NCBI GenBank assembly: GCA_015680685.1
Contig: MNCI01000640.1
Coordinates: forward strand, 245,668-278,518
Length of the DNA stretch: 32,851 nucleotides
Origin: Gnetum montanum
Taxonomy: Eukaryota > Streptophyta > Gnetopsida > Gnetales > Gnetaceae
Direction of reading: 5' to 3'
The notes beneath the pieces were generated by a model, which did no database searches, was not told the origin of the DNA, and worked only from the letters and a program-made list of their open reading frames with translations. Below are positions 10,824 through 21,599 of this stretch, in pieces (position 1 is the stretch's first letter; each line of letters opens with the position of its first letter). The position numbers and the translations under genes were made by a program.

Positions 10824-11098
10824 ATGTATGGGGTTCCAACAGAGAACCTTATCACCATGTTTAAATGTTACCTTTTGAATCCTAAGGTCATGACATTATT
10901 TGTTATATGCCTTATGCATGTCATTTGATGATAGGGCTACTAATTGATTCTCATCTAGCACATTTAAGTTGACGAGTCATTCTCGTTGTGGTAGGGGTAA
11001 GTTAAGACCTAAGTTACTTGCAGTGGATAGTGTTTAGAGTTTTGCTTGAATTGGGAGTGTTGGTAGTTTTCCGCACACGAACTCATAAGGGGAGTAGC

Positions 11099-11841
11099 CT
11101 ATAGGAAGTTTCCAGGTTGAGTGGTAGGCTTAGAGGGTGTCGTTCTATATTTGCTAATCATCCTAGTTAGGATCTTTATAATCTCCCAATTTGTAACTTT
11201 GGCTTGCCCATTGGCTTGGGGGTGATAGGGTGTTGTTAGTTTATGTTCTACTCCCAAATGCTGCACGAGTTTATGAAAAGTAGCACCCATGAAGTGAGTG
11301 CCATTATCTGAAATGAGTGCACGCAGCACCCCAAACCTGTTCATGATTTGCTGTTGAGAAAATCGTAAGGCTGTGGTTGAGGAATAGTCGGTGGTGGCTG
11401 CCACCTCTGCCCAGTTTGTACAGTAGTCCACTGTGACAATAATGTATGCCTTCTTGTTTGACATGGGTGAAATGGGATCCATGAAGTCAATGCCCCAAAT
11501 GTCAAAGGGCTTTAGTGTTGAATCCACTATTGAGGTTCCTCCATTCTTGCTGTCATCCCACCGTCTCTGTGACATTGATCACAGGAGTGAACGAACCATT
11601 GAGCATCTCTGAAGAGTGTAAGCCAGTAGTAACCTACAAGCAAGATCTTAATGGCCATGCACCTTCTTATGTAATGCCCCCCACAAGGGCCCTCATGAGA
11701 ATCTTGGAGGATGCACGATTGATCTGCATCAGGGACGCACCATTGAACCAAGCCATACACACACACCTTGTATAGGTGTCCATTGATTTCCATGAAGTGC
11801 TTGGCTCTGTGAAGAGACCGTTGTTTCTTCCAATGATCCAA
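11099..11841 (-). pseudogene. pol: Integrase zinc-binding and catalytic core of element A pol
   Basis: Integrase inserts the reverse-transcribed DNA into the genome. The N-terminal zinc-binding module is read at 11841-11527, with the His pair around HEGPCGGHY and the Cys pair in CDQCHR. The core follows in another frame at 11575-11099. Its DDE residues are recognisable: Asp in IWGIDFMDP, Asp in LISDNGTHF and Glu in NWEIIKIL, where the usual NRE Arg is Trp. The frame change between the modules and the later stops make it inactive. The sequence style matches Athila integrases. Confidence 0.9.
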
Positions 11842-12063
11842 TTCCTTTGGTAGCTCTTATGTATGAAGATAGGTAAGGATGTTACCAAACTAATTTGATC
11901 TTGTGGGCACCTCCTTTGCAATCGCTCCAGCAAAGAGGAGTTCATCTGGAAACTGATCAGAGAGTGGGCTCTCATCCTCTATGTTGTCCCATCATAACTA
12001 AGACAAGTGATCAGCAACCACATTCTGAGTTCCCTTTTTATCTACCATAGTAAGATCGAATTC

Positions 12064-12252
12064 TTAAAGGATCATGAGCCATCGTATGACACAGGGTCTC
12101 ACCGTTGGTTTGTTCATAAGAAACCAGATGGCATTATGGTCCATATGCACAAACACCTTGTATCCGAGCACATAGTGTCGAAAATTTTCCAAGGTGAACA
12201 CCACTACCATTAATTTCTTTTTGGTGGTGGTGTAATTTAGCTGAGCATCCAC
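12064..12252 (-). pseudogene. pol: RNase H domain fragment of element A pol
   Basis: RNase H removes the RNA template during reverse transcription. The fragment reads DAQLNYTTTKKKL, then a FRHYVLGYKVFVHMDHNA segment carrying a conserved Asp-His pair, then IRWLMIL, as in Athila-type RNase H. It lies between RT (above 12700) and the integrase zinc finger, as expected. The intervening 12253-12707 shows further RT/RNase H-like sequence broken by stops. Confidence 0.85.
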
Positions 12253-12707
12253 AATACTTCAGCTTGCACAGTGGATGTAATATGGACGCTTCTAGTCATC
12301 CAACTATGTGAGCATGACCTCCAATGCATAATTAAATGCATTCTTCATGATGTGAAATGGTCTGGATCAATCGGGGGCTCGTAGAATTGGAGTCTCTATA
12401 AGTTTTTGCTTTAGCATTTGGAATACAGATTCACATTTCCTAGTCCAAACAAACAAAGCATCTTTCTTTGTCAACTTCACCAATGGCTTGGTGATCTTCA
12501 GGAGTAGCCAATGTGTCCAAGGAACGACTGGACATCCCTTACAGTTCCCAGCTGACTGGTAATTCTGTGGATAACCCTAATTTTCTTAGGATCCACTCCG
12601 ATCCATTCTTGTGAAATTCGATGCCCCAAAAAAATGCCTTCTTGGACCATCATGTGGCTTTTTTCCTAGTTGAGTCATAAGTTAGTTTCTACACATCACT
12701 TCAAAAC

Positions 12708-13160
12708 CTACTCAAGGCGGTCCAAGGCTTGCTTTAATGTTGCTTCATAGGTGGAGAAGTCATCCATAAAAACTTCTACACCATTGTCGATTTGCTGTTG
12801 GAAGATGCTGAGGATAAGACGTTGGAAGGTTGTAGGTGCATTACACAAGCCAAAGGGCATCTTCTTGTATGCAAAAGTCCCCCAGGGACTCGTAAACATT
12901 GTCTTGGCTTGGTCCTGTAGCGTAATCTGGATTTGGTTATAGCCACTGTAACCATCCAAGAAGCTGTAATAACAATGCCCCGAAATGGTATCCAACACTT
13001 GGTCCACAAATGGAAGTGGAAAATGATCCTTAAAGGTTGTCATATTTAGTAATAGAAAGTCAATATAGACTCTCCATTTTCCACCCTTTTTTGGCACAAT
13101 AACAAGTGGGCTAACCCACTCACTATCTGTAATGGGGTAGATGAATCCCACCTTCAGCAA
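12708..13160 (-). pseudogene. pol: Reverse transcriptase domain of element A pol
   Basis: About 150 residues of the RT fingers and palm remain in one frame. Motifs in order are VIVPKKGGKWRVYIDF, FPLPFVDQVLD, FLDGYSGYNQI (palm Asp), MPFGLCNAPTTFQR and VEVFMDDFS, the catalytic Asp pair. FMDD together with the LCNAPTTFQR context is characteristic of the Athila clade. Both catalytic Asp positions are kept, but flanking stops and the broken neighbouring domains make the polyprotein non-functional. Confidence 0.93.
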
Positions 13161-13834
13161 TTGCTCAATTTCATCATTAACGATCTATTTAAGTTTGGCA
13201 TTTAATCATCTTTGCAGCTATCATTGTGGCTTCATGGAAGGGTTGATATAGATTCGATGTTGGCATATCCTAGGATTAATCCCTATTAACTTAGGATATG
13301 ACCATGTGAAGGTAGTCAACCACTTGTTTACCATCCTTAGAAACTTCTCTTTTTGCTCTAGAATAAGAGTTGCATTGATTATTACCGGCTTACTATTCTG
13401 CAAGACTACATATCCCAGATTGATCAGTAAGGGTTTTAGTTCTAGGGGATCCTATTTAAAGCTTTCAGGGATCTGCAGCTTTCCCTAATCAGTAGCATCA
13501 TTAGTAGTGGAAAGTTGTTGATGGACCTGTTCTAGTTCATCTATGCTTCCCATATAGGTACATACAAGGCTCTCAGAGGATTCCATGCATAGGGTGATAC
13601 TATTAGAGTCAGTGGTTAGCCACTGGGTGCTTTCTTAGTTAGTGGCTACTGCGTATAGGCATCATTGAATTTGTGATTCAGCAACACACCAACTACATGC
13701 TTGAATGGATGTCTGCTTAACGGACCAGAGTTACTGCAAATAGTTACACCTAGAGTTGTTGTACGTGATGCATGGAACATGTTTCTTCTTGATCTTCCCA
13801 AAAGGATTTTCCTTAAAAATTTAAGGGAGAGATC
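13161..13834 (-). pseudogene. pol: Degenerate spacer between protease and RT of element A
   Basis: This is the linker part of pol plus the start of RT. Stops occur in every frame, and I could not trace a continuous product or an additional domain. Confidence 0.5.
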
Positions 13835-14137
13835 TCAAAGTCCTAAATGTGCATCCACCATGCTAAGCCATGCTCTTCCCATTATAATCAGGAAGTCCCC
13901 CTTGCAATTATTGACATGGATCACCAAGAAATTAGTAGGGTAGGACCACCCACAAACGATGGTCACAATATCTTCTACCAATCCCAAGGGAACAGTAATG
14001 GATTGGTTTGCTAACTTGAGCCAAATGTTGCTTTTCTTCAATTGAGGTAGGTTCCAAGTCTTGTACATATCATGTGAAATTAGATTGACACCTGATCTTG
14101 AATCTAAAAGAGCTTTGCATGGCTTGTTGCTTGCCAC
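13835..14137 (-). pseudogene. pol: Aspartic protease domain of element A pol
   Basis: The retropepsin-like protease cuts the Gag-Pol polyprotein. The active-site region reads ALLDSRSGVNLIS, where the family has D-S/T-G after the hydrophobic strand, so the Gly after DS is Arg here (a GGA-to-AGA transition would explain it). The downstream strands and the IIMGRAWL segment correspond to the conserved I-L-GR-F/W-L of Athila proteases. Confidence 0.85.
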
Positions 14138-14219
14138 CTGAAGGTATATCAGGGGGCTTCTTGGATTAGCTAATTTTCAAGGGAGATGACTTGCCTTAAT
14201 CTAGTTTGTCACATCATGT

Positions 14220-16450
14220 GTTAACATGATGGTTTGCATTTCGAAAGGCGTTTGGTTCGAAAGTCATTGATGTGGTTGTAGAGGTATTTCTTCTTGCATG
14301 GGTAGAGTAGGAGGTAGCTGAGTTGCGAGCTAATGGATAGGTATGGTAGAAGGAGGTGGTGGAGGATAGTGCAAATGTGAATTTTCCTGCTTAGGTGATG
14401 GAGACTGGGCCCAAAAGTATTTTGGAGGGTAGTAATGATTTTGGAAGGTTGTGTAACTAGAAGAGTCCCTCGAGGAGATTGGTTGTTGAACATAGTACTC
14501 ATAAGGATCTGGCTACCAGTAAGGGTACTACTACCTTGGGGGTGGCATCCTCCATGACTGTGGGTGCTTCCATTGCTGCTAGTGCTCCACTTGGATAATA
14601 CCCTTGTTGCTGGTGGAACTGCTTGGAATTGCCTTGGGAATAAGGCAATCTTCGGTGTGTTTGCATTTTTGCTAAGCGAGGATTTAGAGCATATACCCTA
14701 GACTCTTGCAAATGTGACACCATAGGGCAACATCCCTTAGGATGTTTGTACTTGCATATGTCACATCCATCATCTTCCTCAGTGTTTGAGTCTACCACTT
14801 GTTCCACCACATCAACCTTGCCCTTACCTTTTTGGTAGGCATGTTCAACCTCTATTCTCCTTCGTTAATCCCAATCATTACTCTATTCTTTCAATTCTTT
14901 TGTGATTTTTAGAACACTTTGGAACTTTTTATCCAAAGAATCCCACATCTTGTCCATCTTGGCCAAAATTTCAAAAGAGAATTTTTATATGGTTAAATTC
15001 TTCCTGTTCACCACTGCATCCAAAGGTGATTCCTCCTTGTCTTCACAGAATCGGACCTCCCTCTTTTGATTGGAAGGATCCCAATTATATTCCTTTGCAC
15101 TTTTCCATTTCTGCAGTTCTCCCTCTTCCTTAGCTACCTACTCAATTAATCATTGAAGCTAATGAGCCCCTAACTTAAATAGCCATCCTTGAGCATAAAT
15201 GCCAAGGGTCCTTCTTGTTTCGAGACAGAGCCCATATATGACATGGCAAAGTTATTCCTACTAAGAGTAGCCATGACTAGGGCATTAGTGCAACAAGGAG
15301 TAATATCTACCCATGGCTACATCTAAGGGTTCATGGCTACCTTGTTTGCACCCCTAAATCTATCATCTTAGATTAAACACTCTAGAGTAAGTTTGATATT
15401 TGTCATTGAAGAGCTCCAACATCATACTCCATTGCTTAATTGATTCTAGCTCCAAAGATTGGTACTAGCTTTCTGCTTCCTTGATGAGTGTTCAGGGGAA
15501 CAACTTGAGTTTCTACCATTCATTTTCAATATTTTGCAAGGTGCAGGCATCATGAAATGCTTGCAGGTGAGTTTGTAGATCACAATTATATCCCCATTCA
15601 AATTTGGGAATCTTGTTCATATCAAGGCACTTGATCCGACTATCTCTCAAGTGCCTGGTAGGTATTTGAACTGTCTCTACTATGTTGAGAATGCTTTGAG
15701 TGGCAAGAAATGGTTCATCAAAGTCATGGTCTTGATGATGGCCATGGTGTTTGAGATGGTCTCTGCTACCTCTCCTTTCGTGACGGTGAGCTTCCCGTGA
15801 TTGTCCACGCCCTTGGTTACGACATTCCCTTTGGCATCCTTGATCATGTCGGTCTTGACGATCATCATCATCATGATCCCTTCTACAATGGTTATGGTTA
15901 GATTCAGAACCTGATAAAGCTAAGATGGAAAGAGGGGAATGAGAAGAGGGGGGAGGACTACCATCCCCACGGTGTTGATCACCTCCTCTTCCATGACGAT
16001 GGCCTCAATCTTCACGTCCATCTTCACCTTCACCATGATCTCCTCTGGGAGATCCCTTAGCATCCTAGAACTCTTGGTTGCTTGAACCTTTACTCTATAT
16101 GATGGATTGAATGTTTTGATGCAGAGGTAGAGATGTGGAAGAATGGGGACCACGAGGAATAGGTTCCTCATCATCATATTTGGCTTGTAGGGGCAAAGGG
16201 TTACTGGACCATTTGCCGTTTGCTTGTTCATGGTTTTTTGCCTACTGTAGGTCCCGTTTATGCTATGCCTCATTTGGACGATAGTCCCAATAATCGTGAT
16301 CCTCCATAATGTACTCCTCGTCTTGGTCCTGAATGTCCAATCTGGTGAGAGTTTGGAGTAGCATTCCAGGAACCGATCAATCAAGGAGCAATATAATGTT
16401 GCCCTCCATGTCTCACCATCACATCTACTCATCCTGATGCAGGATGAAGG
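14220..16450 (-). pseudogene. gag: Degenerate gag of element A
   Basis: The capsid/nucleocapsid gene is read in pieces. An acidic, His/Arg-rich N-terminal part (about 16340-15870) contains EEYIMEDHDYWDYRPNEA and a Ser/Pro stretch. The gag domain at about 15720-15130 aligns with the copy at 830-1190. A knuckle at about 14775-14730 reads CDICKYKHPKGCC (C-X2-C-X3-H-X4-C, slightly shorter than the classic CCHC). Several stops interrupt it. A 236-codon open frame at 16630-15920 lies mostly in a different frame from the homologous Gag and is probably fortuitous. Confidence 0.8.
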
Positions 16451-16687
16451 TGAAGTTGGGTATATACTAATCCGGATGTGTATACACCACCCGACATTCC
16501 TGGGGTACTTGGTTGGATTCGTCCTACTTGTGAGAAGAAGGCATACTAGTGTTAAACAACAAATAATCTGGTGTGCCTTACTGTTACCTAAGTCCCCTAG
16601 CATGATTAGATTTTGATGTAATGGATCCATTCCAACAAAGTGAGTGATGATCTCACTAAGGCTAGAGAGTGCACGTGAGACTAACAG

Positions 16688-16705
16688 TCCCTAACAACGG
16701 CACTA
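16688..16705 (-). other. Primer-binding site of element A, tRNA-Asp type
   Basis: One base inside the 5' LTR the minus strand reads TAGTGCCGTTGTTAGGGA. It matches the complement of the plant tRNA-Asp 3' end (TGGCGCCGTTGCCGGGGA) except at four positions, all explained by transitions. tRNA-Asp priming is known for the Athila lineage. Confidence 0.8.
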
Positions 16706-16706
16706 A

Positions 16707-17550
16707 TGATGAGCAGTGAGGTACCCTTATGCCCAACCATACGAATCACGAGCATTCATGTGTGATTCGGTTGTATTTTGAAGACTACAAGTACTTACAC
16801 ACAATATTCTAGCCATCAAAATCCTAGTTAGAATGGTTGTTGTTCTCTCAACCTCACTAGTGACATTCTAGAACAATGGTTAAGTGAGACTAAGGCATAT
16901 GATTTTTTGTATGTTTTCTTTTATCTGTAATAGCTAATTTTTCAAATATAGGGAGTAAAAGGCTAGATAATTTAAGATTTCACTATGCTATCACATGACT
17001 ATCCCTAGCATAAGAAACTGGTCCCACCCTCCATGCACATCCCAAGCATGTTCTAATCACTACTAGGTTGCCAAATGTTAAGCGTCATTGGGTTGCCAAG
17101 TGTCAAACATATGTTCAAGGTGGTTGTGCTTATGTGTTCTTGTGGATTACTGAAACATACAGTAACTATAAAGCAATAACAAAAGCATTAAAATTATTAA
17201 GGTATTAAGGAATGTTCAAAAAGCTTGTCTTTATTGTCGTTCATGCCAATGGCCTCAGGTACATTAGCACTTGAATAAAGAGTTGTACACTCTTTGAACT
17301 ATGTCTGCGAGCACTTGGAAAATAATCTAACTCCTATAGAAACAAACTACAAGAGCTTTGCTACAATTTGAACAAAAGATGCCATAAATGCAATGGGTGC
17401 ACACATATTTATAGCAAAAAATGGACTCTACATTGACAAGGCCACATCAACACCTGGAAAGATGTATCGACAGGGTCATGTCGATGTGGCCGCGTTGACA
17501 ATGCTTCATTAACACGGACCAGTCAATGCAATGGATTGGATGCTTCATCA
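16707..17550 (-). mobile_element. 5' LTR of element A (844 bp)
   Basis: This is the partner of 4538-5419 with the same TGATGA/TCATCA ends. It has TATAAATA at 17413-17406 and AATAAA at 17235-17230. Hexamers start at 17468, 17482, 17496, 17510 and 17524, 14 bases apart as in the other copy, with the outlying unit at 17434. Confidence 0.95.
17434..17529 (-). promoter_or_regulatory. 14-bp-spaced hexamer array in U3 of the element A 5' LTR
   Basis: Plus-strand units are CGACAG 17468, CGATGT 17482, TGACAA 17496, TAACAC 17510 and CAATGC 17524, plus TGACAA at 17434. Position and spacing equal those of the 3' LTR, while many bases differ by transitions. Confidence 0.65.
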
Positions 17551-17555
17551 CCATA
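17551..17555. repeat. Right target-site duplication of element A (CCATA)
   Basis: It pairs with CCACA at 4533-4537, with one transition difference. Confidence 0.85.
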
Positions 17556-17751
17556 CATAAGGAAAAGGGAACCAATTGTGAAGGGTTGTAAAACATGATA
17601 AAACACTTTTTGGGAATTCTTCTTGAAAATTTTTCTAACTCTACAGTCATATGAACTAAGAACTTAATGAACTAAGGTCACCAGTTAGGTATAAACTAAT
17701 TAATGATAAGGAATACAACCTTCATAACACTTGATCTTTACTTGATTACAG
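17556..17751 (+). promoter_or_regulatory. Leader of the element B third ORF with candidate 3' splice site
   Basis: Element B sequence resumes here. About 17620-17645 aligns with the same leader in element C. The last bases read CTTGATTACAG directly before the ATG at 17752, like TGATTATAG in C and TGATTGCAG in D. CTTCATAAC upstream replaces the CTTACTAAC seen in C and D. The acceptor role is inferred. Confidence 0.5.
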
Positions 17752-20515
17752 ATGGCCCCAAAAAGAGGTGCACAATGAGAACCTTCACAAAGAGCAATTA
17801 AGCATCCACAAGATGGCCAAGGCGAATAAGGCAAACATGTAGAATATGCAAAGTAGGAAGCCCAATCATTTAGCATTTATCAAGAGGCTCTTGCTACTGG
17901 ACAATCAGTCCAAGGAGAGGCCATAGAACCACTAGCTCCCATGCAGGGACAACATCTCACATTGCCCCCTAATTACCTTGTTGCCATTCAAGAAAAATCT
18001 ACATTGACCTTGGTCATAGTGGAAATGAATTTTAGCCCATTTATGGAGTTTGCTCCAGAAGCAATTCAGACGCAACTTAAAGCATCACCCTTGTGGCCCA
18101 TTCTTTTGGACATTGGCAAGTGATACCTTGGCAAGACTTATCAATTCTAGCACAACAAAGATGATGGCACCATGATCAACATTTGTGGAGTTAATGTCTC
18201 TTTCTTAGTCACGGGAATTGTAGTAGCTCTAAATTTGCTGAATGAAGGGACTAGGGTAACCCATCTATCCACCAAATTTAACCCCGATACCAAAAAGTTT
18301 TGGATGAAACGAGTGTACAACAAAAAGAACAAAACATATAATGAACTAACTCTAGAAGAGAGGACATACTTCAAGATCGATATATACCACCTATTTCTCA
18401 CCAAAGGGCTCAACCAAATTTTAACATATGCGCCCAGGGGAAGTGCTATCTTAATGGGAAAATTTGCAGCCAATCTTTCCCAATTCTACTTCACAGAAAT
18501 TCAACAGCAATTTGAAGAGAAAATGGAAAGGAAAGCAACATTCCCATTTTCTTGCCTAATTAAGAAGTTATGCAAATGTGCTAGAATCATAGGGTATATG
18601 AATGATATCCCTAAGAAGGCTCAGAACACCTCCTTGGACGAACTCCTTAAACCTACAACACCAAGAAAAGATCTTGATGAAGAGCAAGAATCAGAGAAGG
18701 AGGTAGAGCTAGAAGCAGAAACATAACATGAGCCTAAATAGTGCCTAGAGACATAAGCTCCACCACCATTGCCATCGCAAGATTATAGGCCCTCAATGAG
18801 CCATTTATAGAAGATCACCGAAGTTATTAGCTAGGGAAGCAAGGATTAGTCCAATCTCTTTAGAGTGATTGATGATGTCGTACAACCCATTGTTTTAGCT
18901 AATCCAACAAGGGGGGACATCTTATTACAATTAGGAGGAGGATCCTAGTAGTCCAAGAAAATCTCTAGGAATGTCGCATCCTTCCAGATGATGCTTGAAA
19001 CTAGAGAAGGTGCCATAGTTATGGTAATAAAACATTAGGATGCAATAGACGCAGTAGAAGTAATTATAGATCATATCAAAGAATTATTCAACATGCCTAT
19101 TGTGCCCCTAGTAGATCTTATTGGGACCAAAGATGCATAGATGCTAGTTGAGACTTCATTGACTCCTGCGATGCATTAGGATGTATTGGATCAACTATTG
19201 CAAATGGGGCAAGTGATGACTACCTTGTTTGACATCCCTAGTGATTGTCACTATAGCATAGTCAAACCTCATCATCACTAAAGGGAAGCTAGTCATGGTT
19301 GAAGTTAGGGTAAAACACACAGAAGTAGAAGTTCAAAGATTACAACAAGAGCTAGCTACCCTAAGAGCCAAATGATGGGATCTTGCCCATTTTGTTGCAC
19401 CTAACCAGTTAGAATAATTCAGGATGGAGCAGTTGGTCAAGTTGACCAAGGATAGAGGAGTTGCAAAATAAGAAAAAGAGAAGGTGGTATAGAATGCCTC
19501 TGTTGCTGATGCATAATCCCATGCATACAAAAAGGCATTGACTGCTACACAAGAAGAAAACAAGCAACTCACTGTTAAGAATTCAAGGTTGATCATAGTT
19601 GAAAAGCAAAAGAAAATTCTTGAGGAGAGCATTCATCAATTGAGAGAACAAACAGTGAGGGTCAACTAAGACATCAGTAGATTGGCTAGAGAGAATAGAA
19701 TCCTCTCAATGGAGGAGGTTTGTGCTATTCATTAGAAATTAGCAATTGAAACCAGCACGTGGTAGAATGAGGCCAAGAAGCATGAGAAATTAAAGGAACA
19801 CTTCCACGACCAAGTAGGCATGTACAAAAAAATAAATGAAAAAGAGATCCATATGGCCAAAGCCCACATTAGCTCATTGTCATCAAAAAATCTTAAGTGG
19901 CAACCAATTTTGGATAGCTATACCTTGGTGCACCAAGCGGAAGTAAAGAATAAGGACCTACAAATCAAAGATTTGAAAGAATACATGGTGTTGGCTAACC
20001 TCAGATATGCCAATCTTACCATGTTAATAGTAGGTTAACCTCAGAACAAGCTAGAGAAGCAAGTAGCAGCCACTTATGCATTGTATGAAAAAGAGTTTTC
20101 ATATTGGAAAGACACTTTGTAGAAGTTGCATGTGGAAAACTCAAAATTGGAAGTGGTTAAAGCTAGCTAGTAGGGATAGAAGGACGCTGCCTCAAACCTA
20201 ACTAGAAGATTAACAGATTATCAAGAATTTAGAGAAAAAGCTAGGACCTTTGAGGTAGAACAACGATAGTTTGCAGCTTGGTATGTGAAGGCCAATCAGA
20301 TGTTTCTACAATTGCCATGCCCTTGAGATGTATCGGCACTAGCACACATTGGTTTAGTAGCCTAGGTGGTACACAACCCAGGGATGAAAGAGAAAAAGTT
20401 GTAGGTGTTGTTTGATTGTTATAAATTTCATAAGCTTGGTGACAATGGGAAGCAACCAATGGAGGAGCCACCGCCTCCAGGCACCACACAAGCTTCCCAT
20501 TTTTGCATCTTGTAA
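17752..20515 (+). pseudogene. Third ORF of element B, broken
   Basis: The ORF starts MAPKRG at 17752 directly after the candidate acceptor and ends ASHFCIL at 20515. The globular domain (about 18100-18640) stays open for 184 codons (18172-18726). It contains INICGV, LTLEERTYFKI, PRGSAILMGKF and FPFSCLIKKLC, and by eye resembles the plant-transposon-protein domain found in Athila-like ORFs. A Lys/Glu-rich coiled-coil region follows (about 19270-20240), then QLPCP and a PPPPGTT tail. A one-base insertion near 19246 shifts the frame. About a dozen stops lie at positions where homologues have Trp, Gln or Arg. Function unknown. Confidence 0.8.
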
Positions 20516-20687
20516 TATTGTGTTCCATTTTTGTATTACACCACTATTGTGGCATGTAAGAGTCAATTGTTTTATTTGTTATTTAAGTTAGTCAGTAATC
20601 CCATACATTCCCAATATGTTGTAAAGAACTTGTAAGTTCCTCATTTTGTTTGACTCAAGGATGAATTTTCATTCAATCATGGGGGTA
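20516..20687 (+). mobile_element. 3' untranslated region and polypurine tract of element B
   Basis: The non-coding stretch ends TCATGGGGGTA immediately before the LTR. The preceding bases (GATGAATTTTCATTCAATC) match those flanking the polypurine tracts of elements A and C. Confidence 0.7.
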
Positions 20688-20712
20688 TGATGAGTTATCA
20701 TTTGTTAGGCCT

Positions 20713-20793
20713 CGACGTCGAGGATCCGATGTTGGAGCCCCGATGTTAAGTACTTGATGTCAGAGCCAAAAAGTAAGGTTAGATATCTAATGT
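20713..20793 (+). promoter_or_regulatory. 14-bp-spaced hexamer array in U3 of the element B LTR
   Basis: CGACGT 20713, CGATGT 20727, CGATGT 20741 and TGATGT 20755 are exactly 14 bases apart; TAATGT follows at 20788. The first unit lies in a palindrome, CCTCGACGTCGAGG. The array ends 20 bases before the TATA box. Confidence 0.7.
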
Positions 20794-20812
20794 TGTCTCC
20801 TCTGTGCATGCG

Positions 20813-20820
20813 TATAAATA
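20813..20820 (+). promoter_or_regulatory. TATA box of the element B LTR
   Basis: TATAAATA lies 125 bases into the LTR, matching the position in the other copies. Confidence 0.7.
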
Positions 20821-20986
20821 CAACACTTGGATGCATGATTGAAACATGATGTAGGGATGATAGTTTTAGTTTTCAATTTTTGATAGTCTTTCTTAGAGTC
20901 CTGTTATTCCCAATGCATGCCTGCAATGTGATGTTTGTAATCATATGACACCTTTGTGATGTACTTGGACATGTTACATGACTGGA

Positions 20987-20992
20987 AATAAA
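20987..20992 (+). terminator. Poly(A) signal AATAAA of the element B LTR
   Basis: AATAAAGATCGAGATTA here is almost identical to the minus-strand sequence at 29258-29242 in element D. Confidence 0.6.
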
Positions 20993-21599
20993 GATCGAGA
21001 TTATTCCCATCATTACAGCATCCACTTAGATCACTATTGCTATTAATTATTAATTATTTACTATTCCTTTAGTTAACATTTTCATTTATTGCTATTTATT
21101 ATTCCTATCAGTAAGTGGAATGTGTATGTCTTAATCACAAGTGTTTAAGTGTAAGTACTCGATAATCCAGTAGTGTATTGTTTGGTAGACCTAGTGACAT
21201 ACACTTGGCAATCCCAGAAGTAGTCTCATGAAGTTCAAGATATATACAAACAATTAAGAGTAGATACTCATTGCACATAGGCTAGTTTAGATATTATTTT
21301 CCATTGTTCATTAGCTTAGTTAATTTATCTCTTTATTGTCATTAGGAGTAGCATAGAATTAGACAACATCATATGCCTCACTTTGGACTAAATCATATGC
21401 AACAAAGCTACCACTAGTCCAAGTGGGAAGATAGTGAACTGCAATCAAAGCCTAACGATTTAGATGTCACAACTAGTCCCATCCACAAAATTCAACTAGA
21501 TCATGCGTAAACACTTGTGATTCGTATGGTTGGGCATGGGGGTACTTCACCGCTCATCACTAAAAGAGAGTGAGCTTCTGCATTTGATGTATTAAATTT

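Larger units (their letters stand above)
4538..17550 (-). mobile_element. Element A: full-length Athila-type Ty3/gypsy retrotransposon with a third ORF
   Basis: This 13-kb element is read on the minus strand: 5' LTR 17550-16707, PBS 16705-16688, gag about 16450-14220, protease, RT, RNase H and integrase about 14137-10566, a non-coding stretch 10565-8493, a third ORF 8492-5658, polypurine tract 5428-5420 and 3' LTR 5419-4538. Domain order with integrase after RNase H defines Ty3/gypsy. The RT and integrase motifs, the tRNA-Asp-type PBS and the extra ORF after integrase fit the Athila lineage. It is inserted in element B. LTR divergence and many stops indicate an old, inactive copy. Confidence 0.95.
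20688..21559 (+). mobile_element. 3' (right) LTR of element B (872 bp)
   Basis: It begins TGATGAG after the polypurine tract and ends GCTCATCA. It holds a hexamer array (20713-20793), TATAAATA at 20813-20820 and AATAAAGATCGAGATTA at 20987. The last 75 bases align with the other LTRs. It differs substantially from the fragment at 1-277. Confidence 0.9.

Noticed and set aside
15920-16630. A 236-codon minus-strand open frame, the longest in the window
   Set aside because: The frame matching Gag in element B (EEYIMEDHDYWDYRPNEA, then the Ser/Pro stretch) is a different one; this translation has no family resemblance and is probably a fortuitous shadow.
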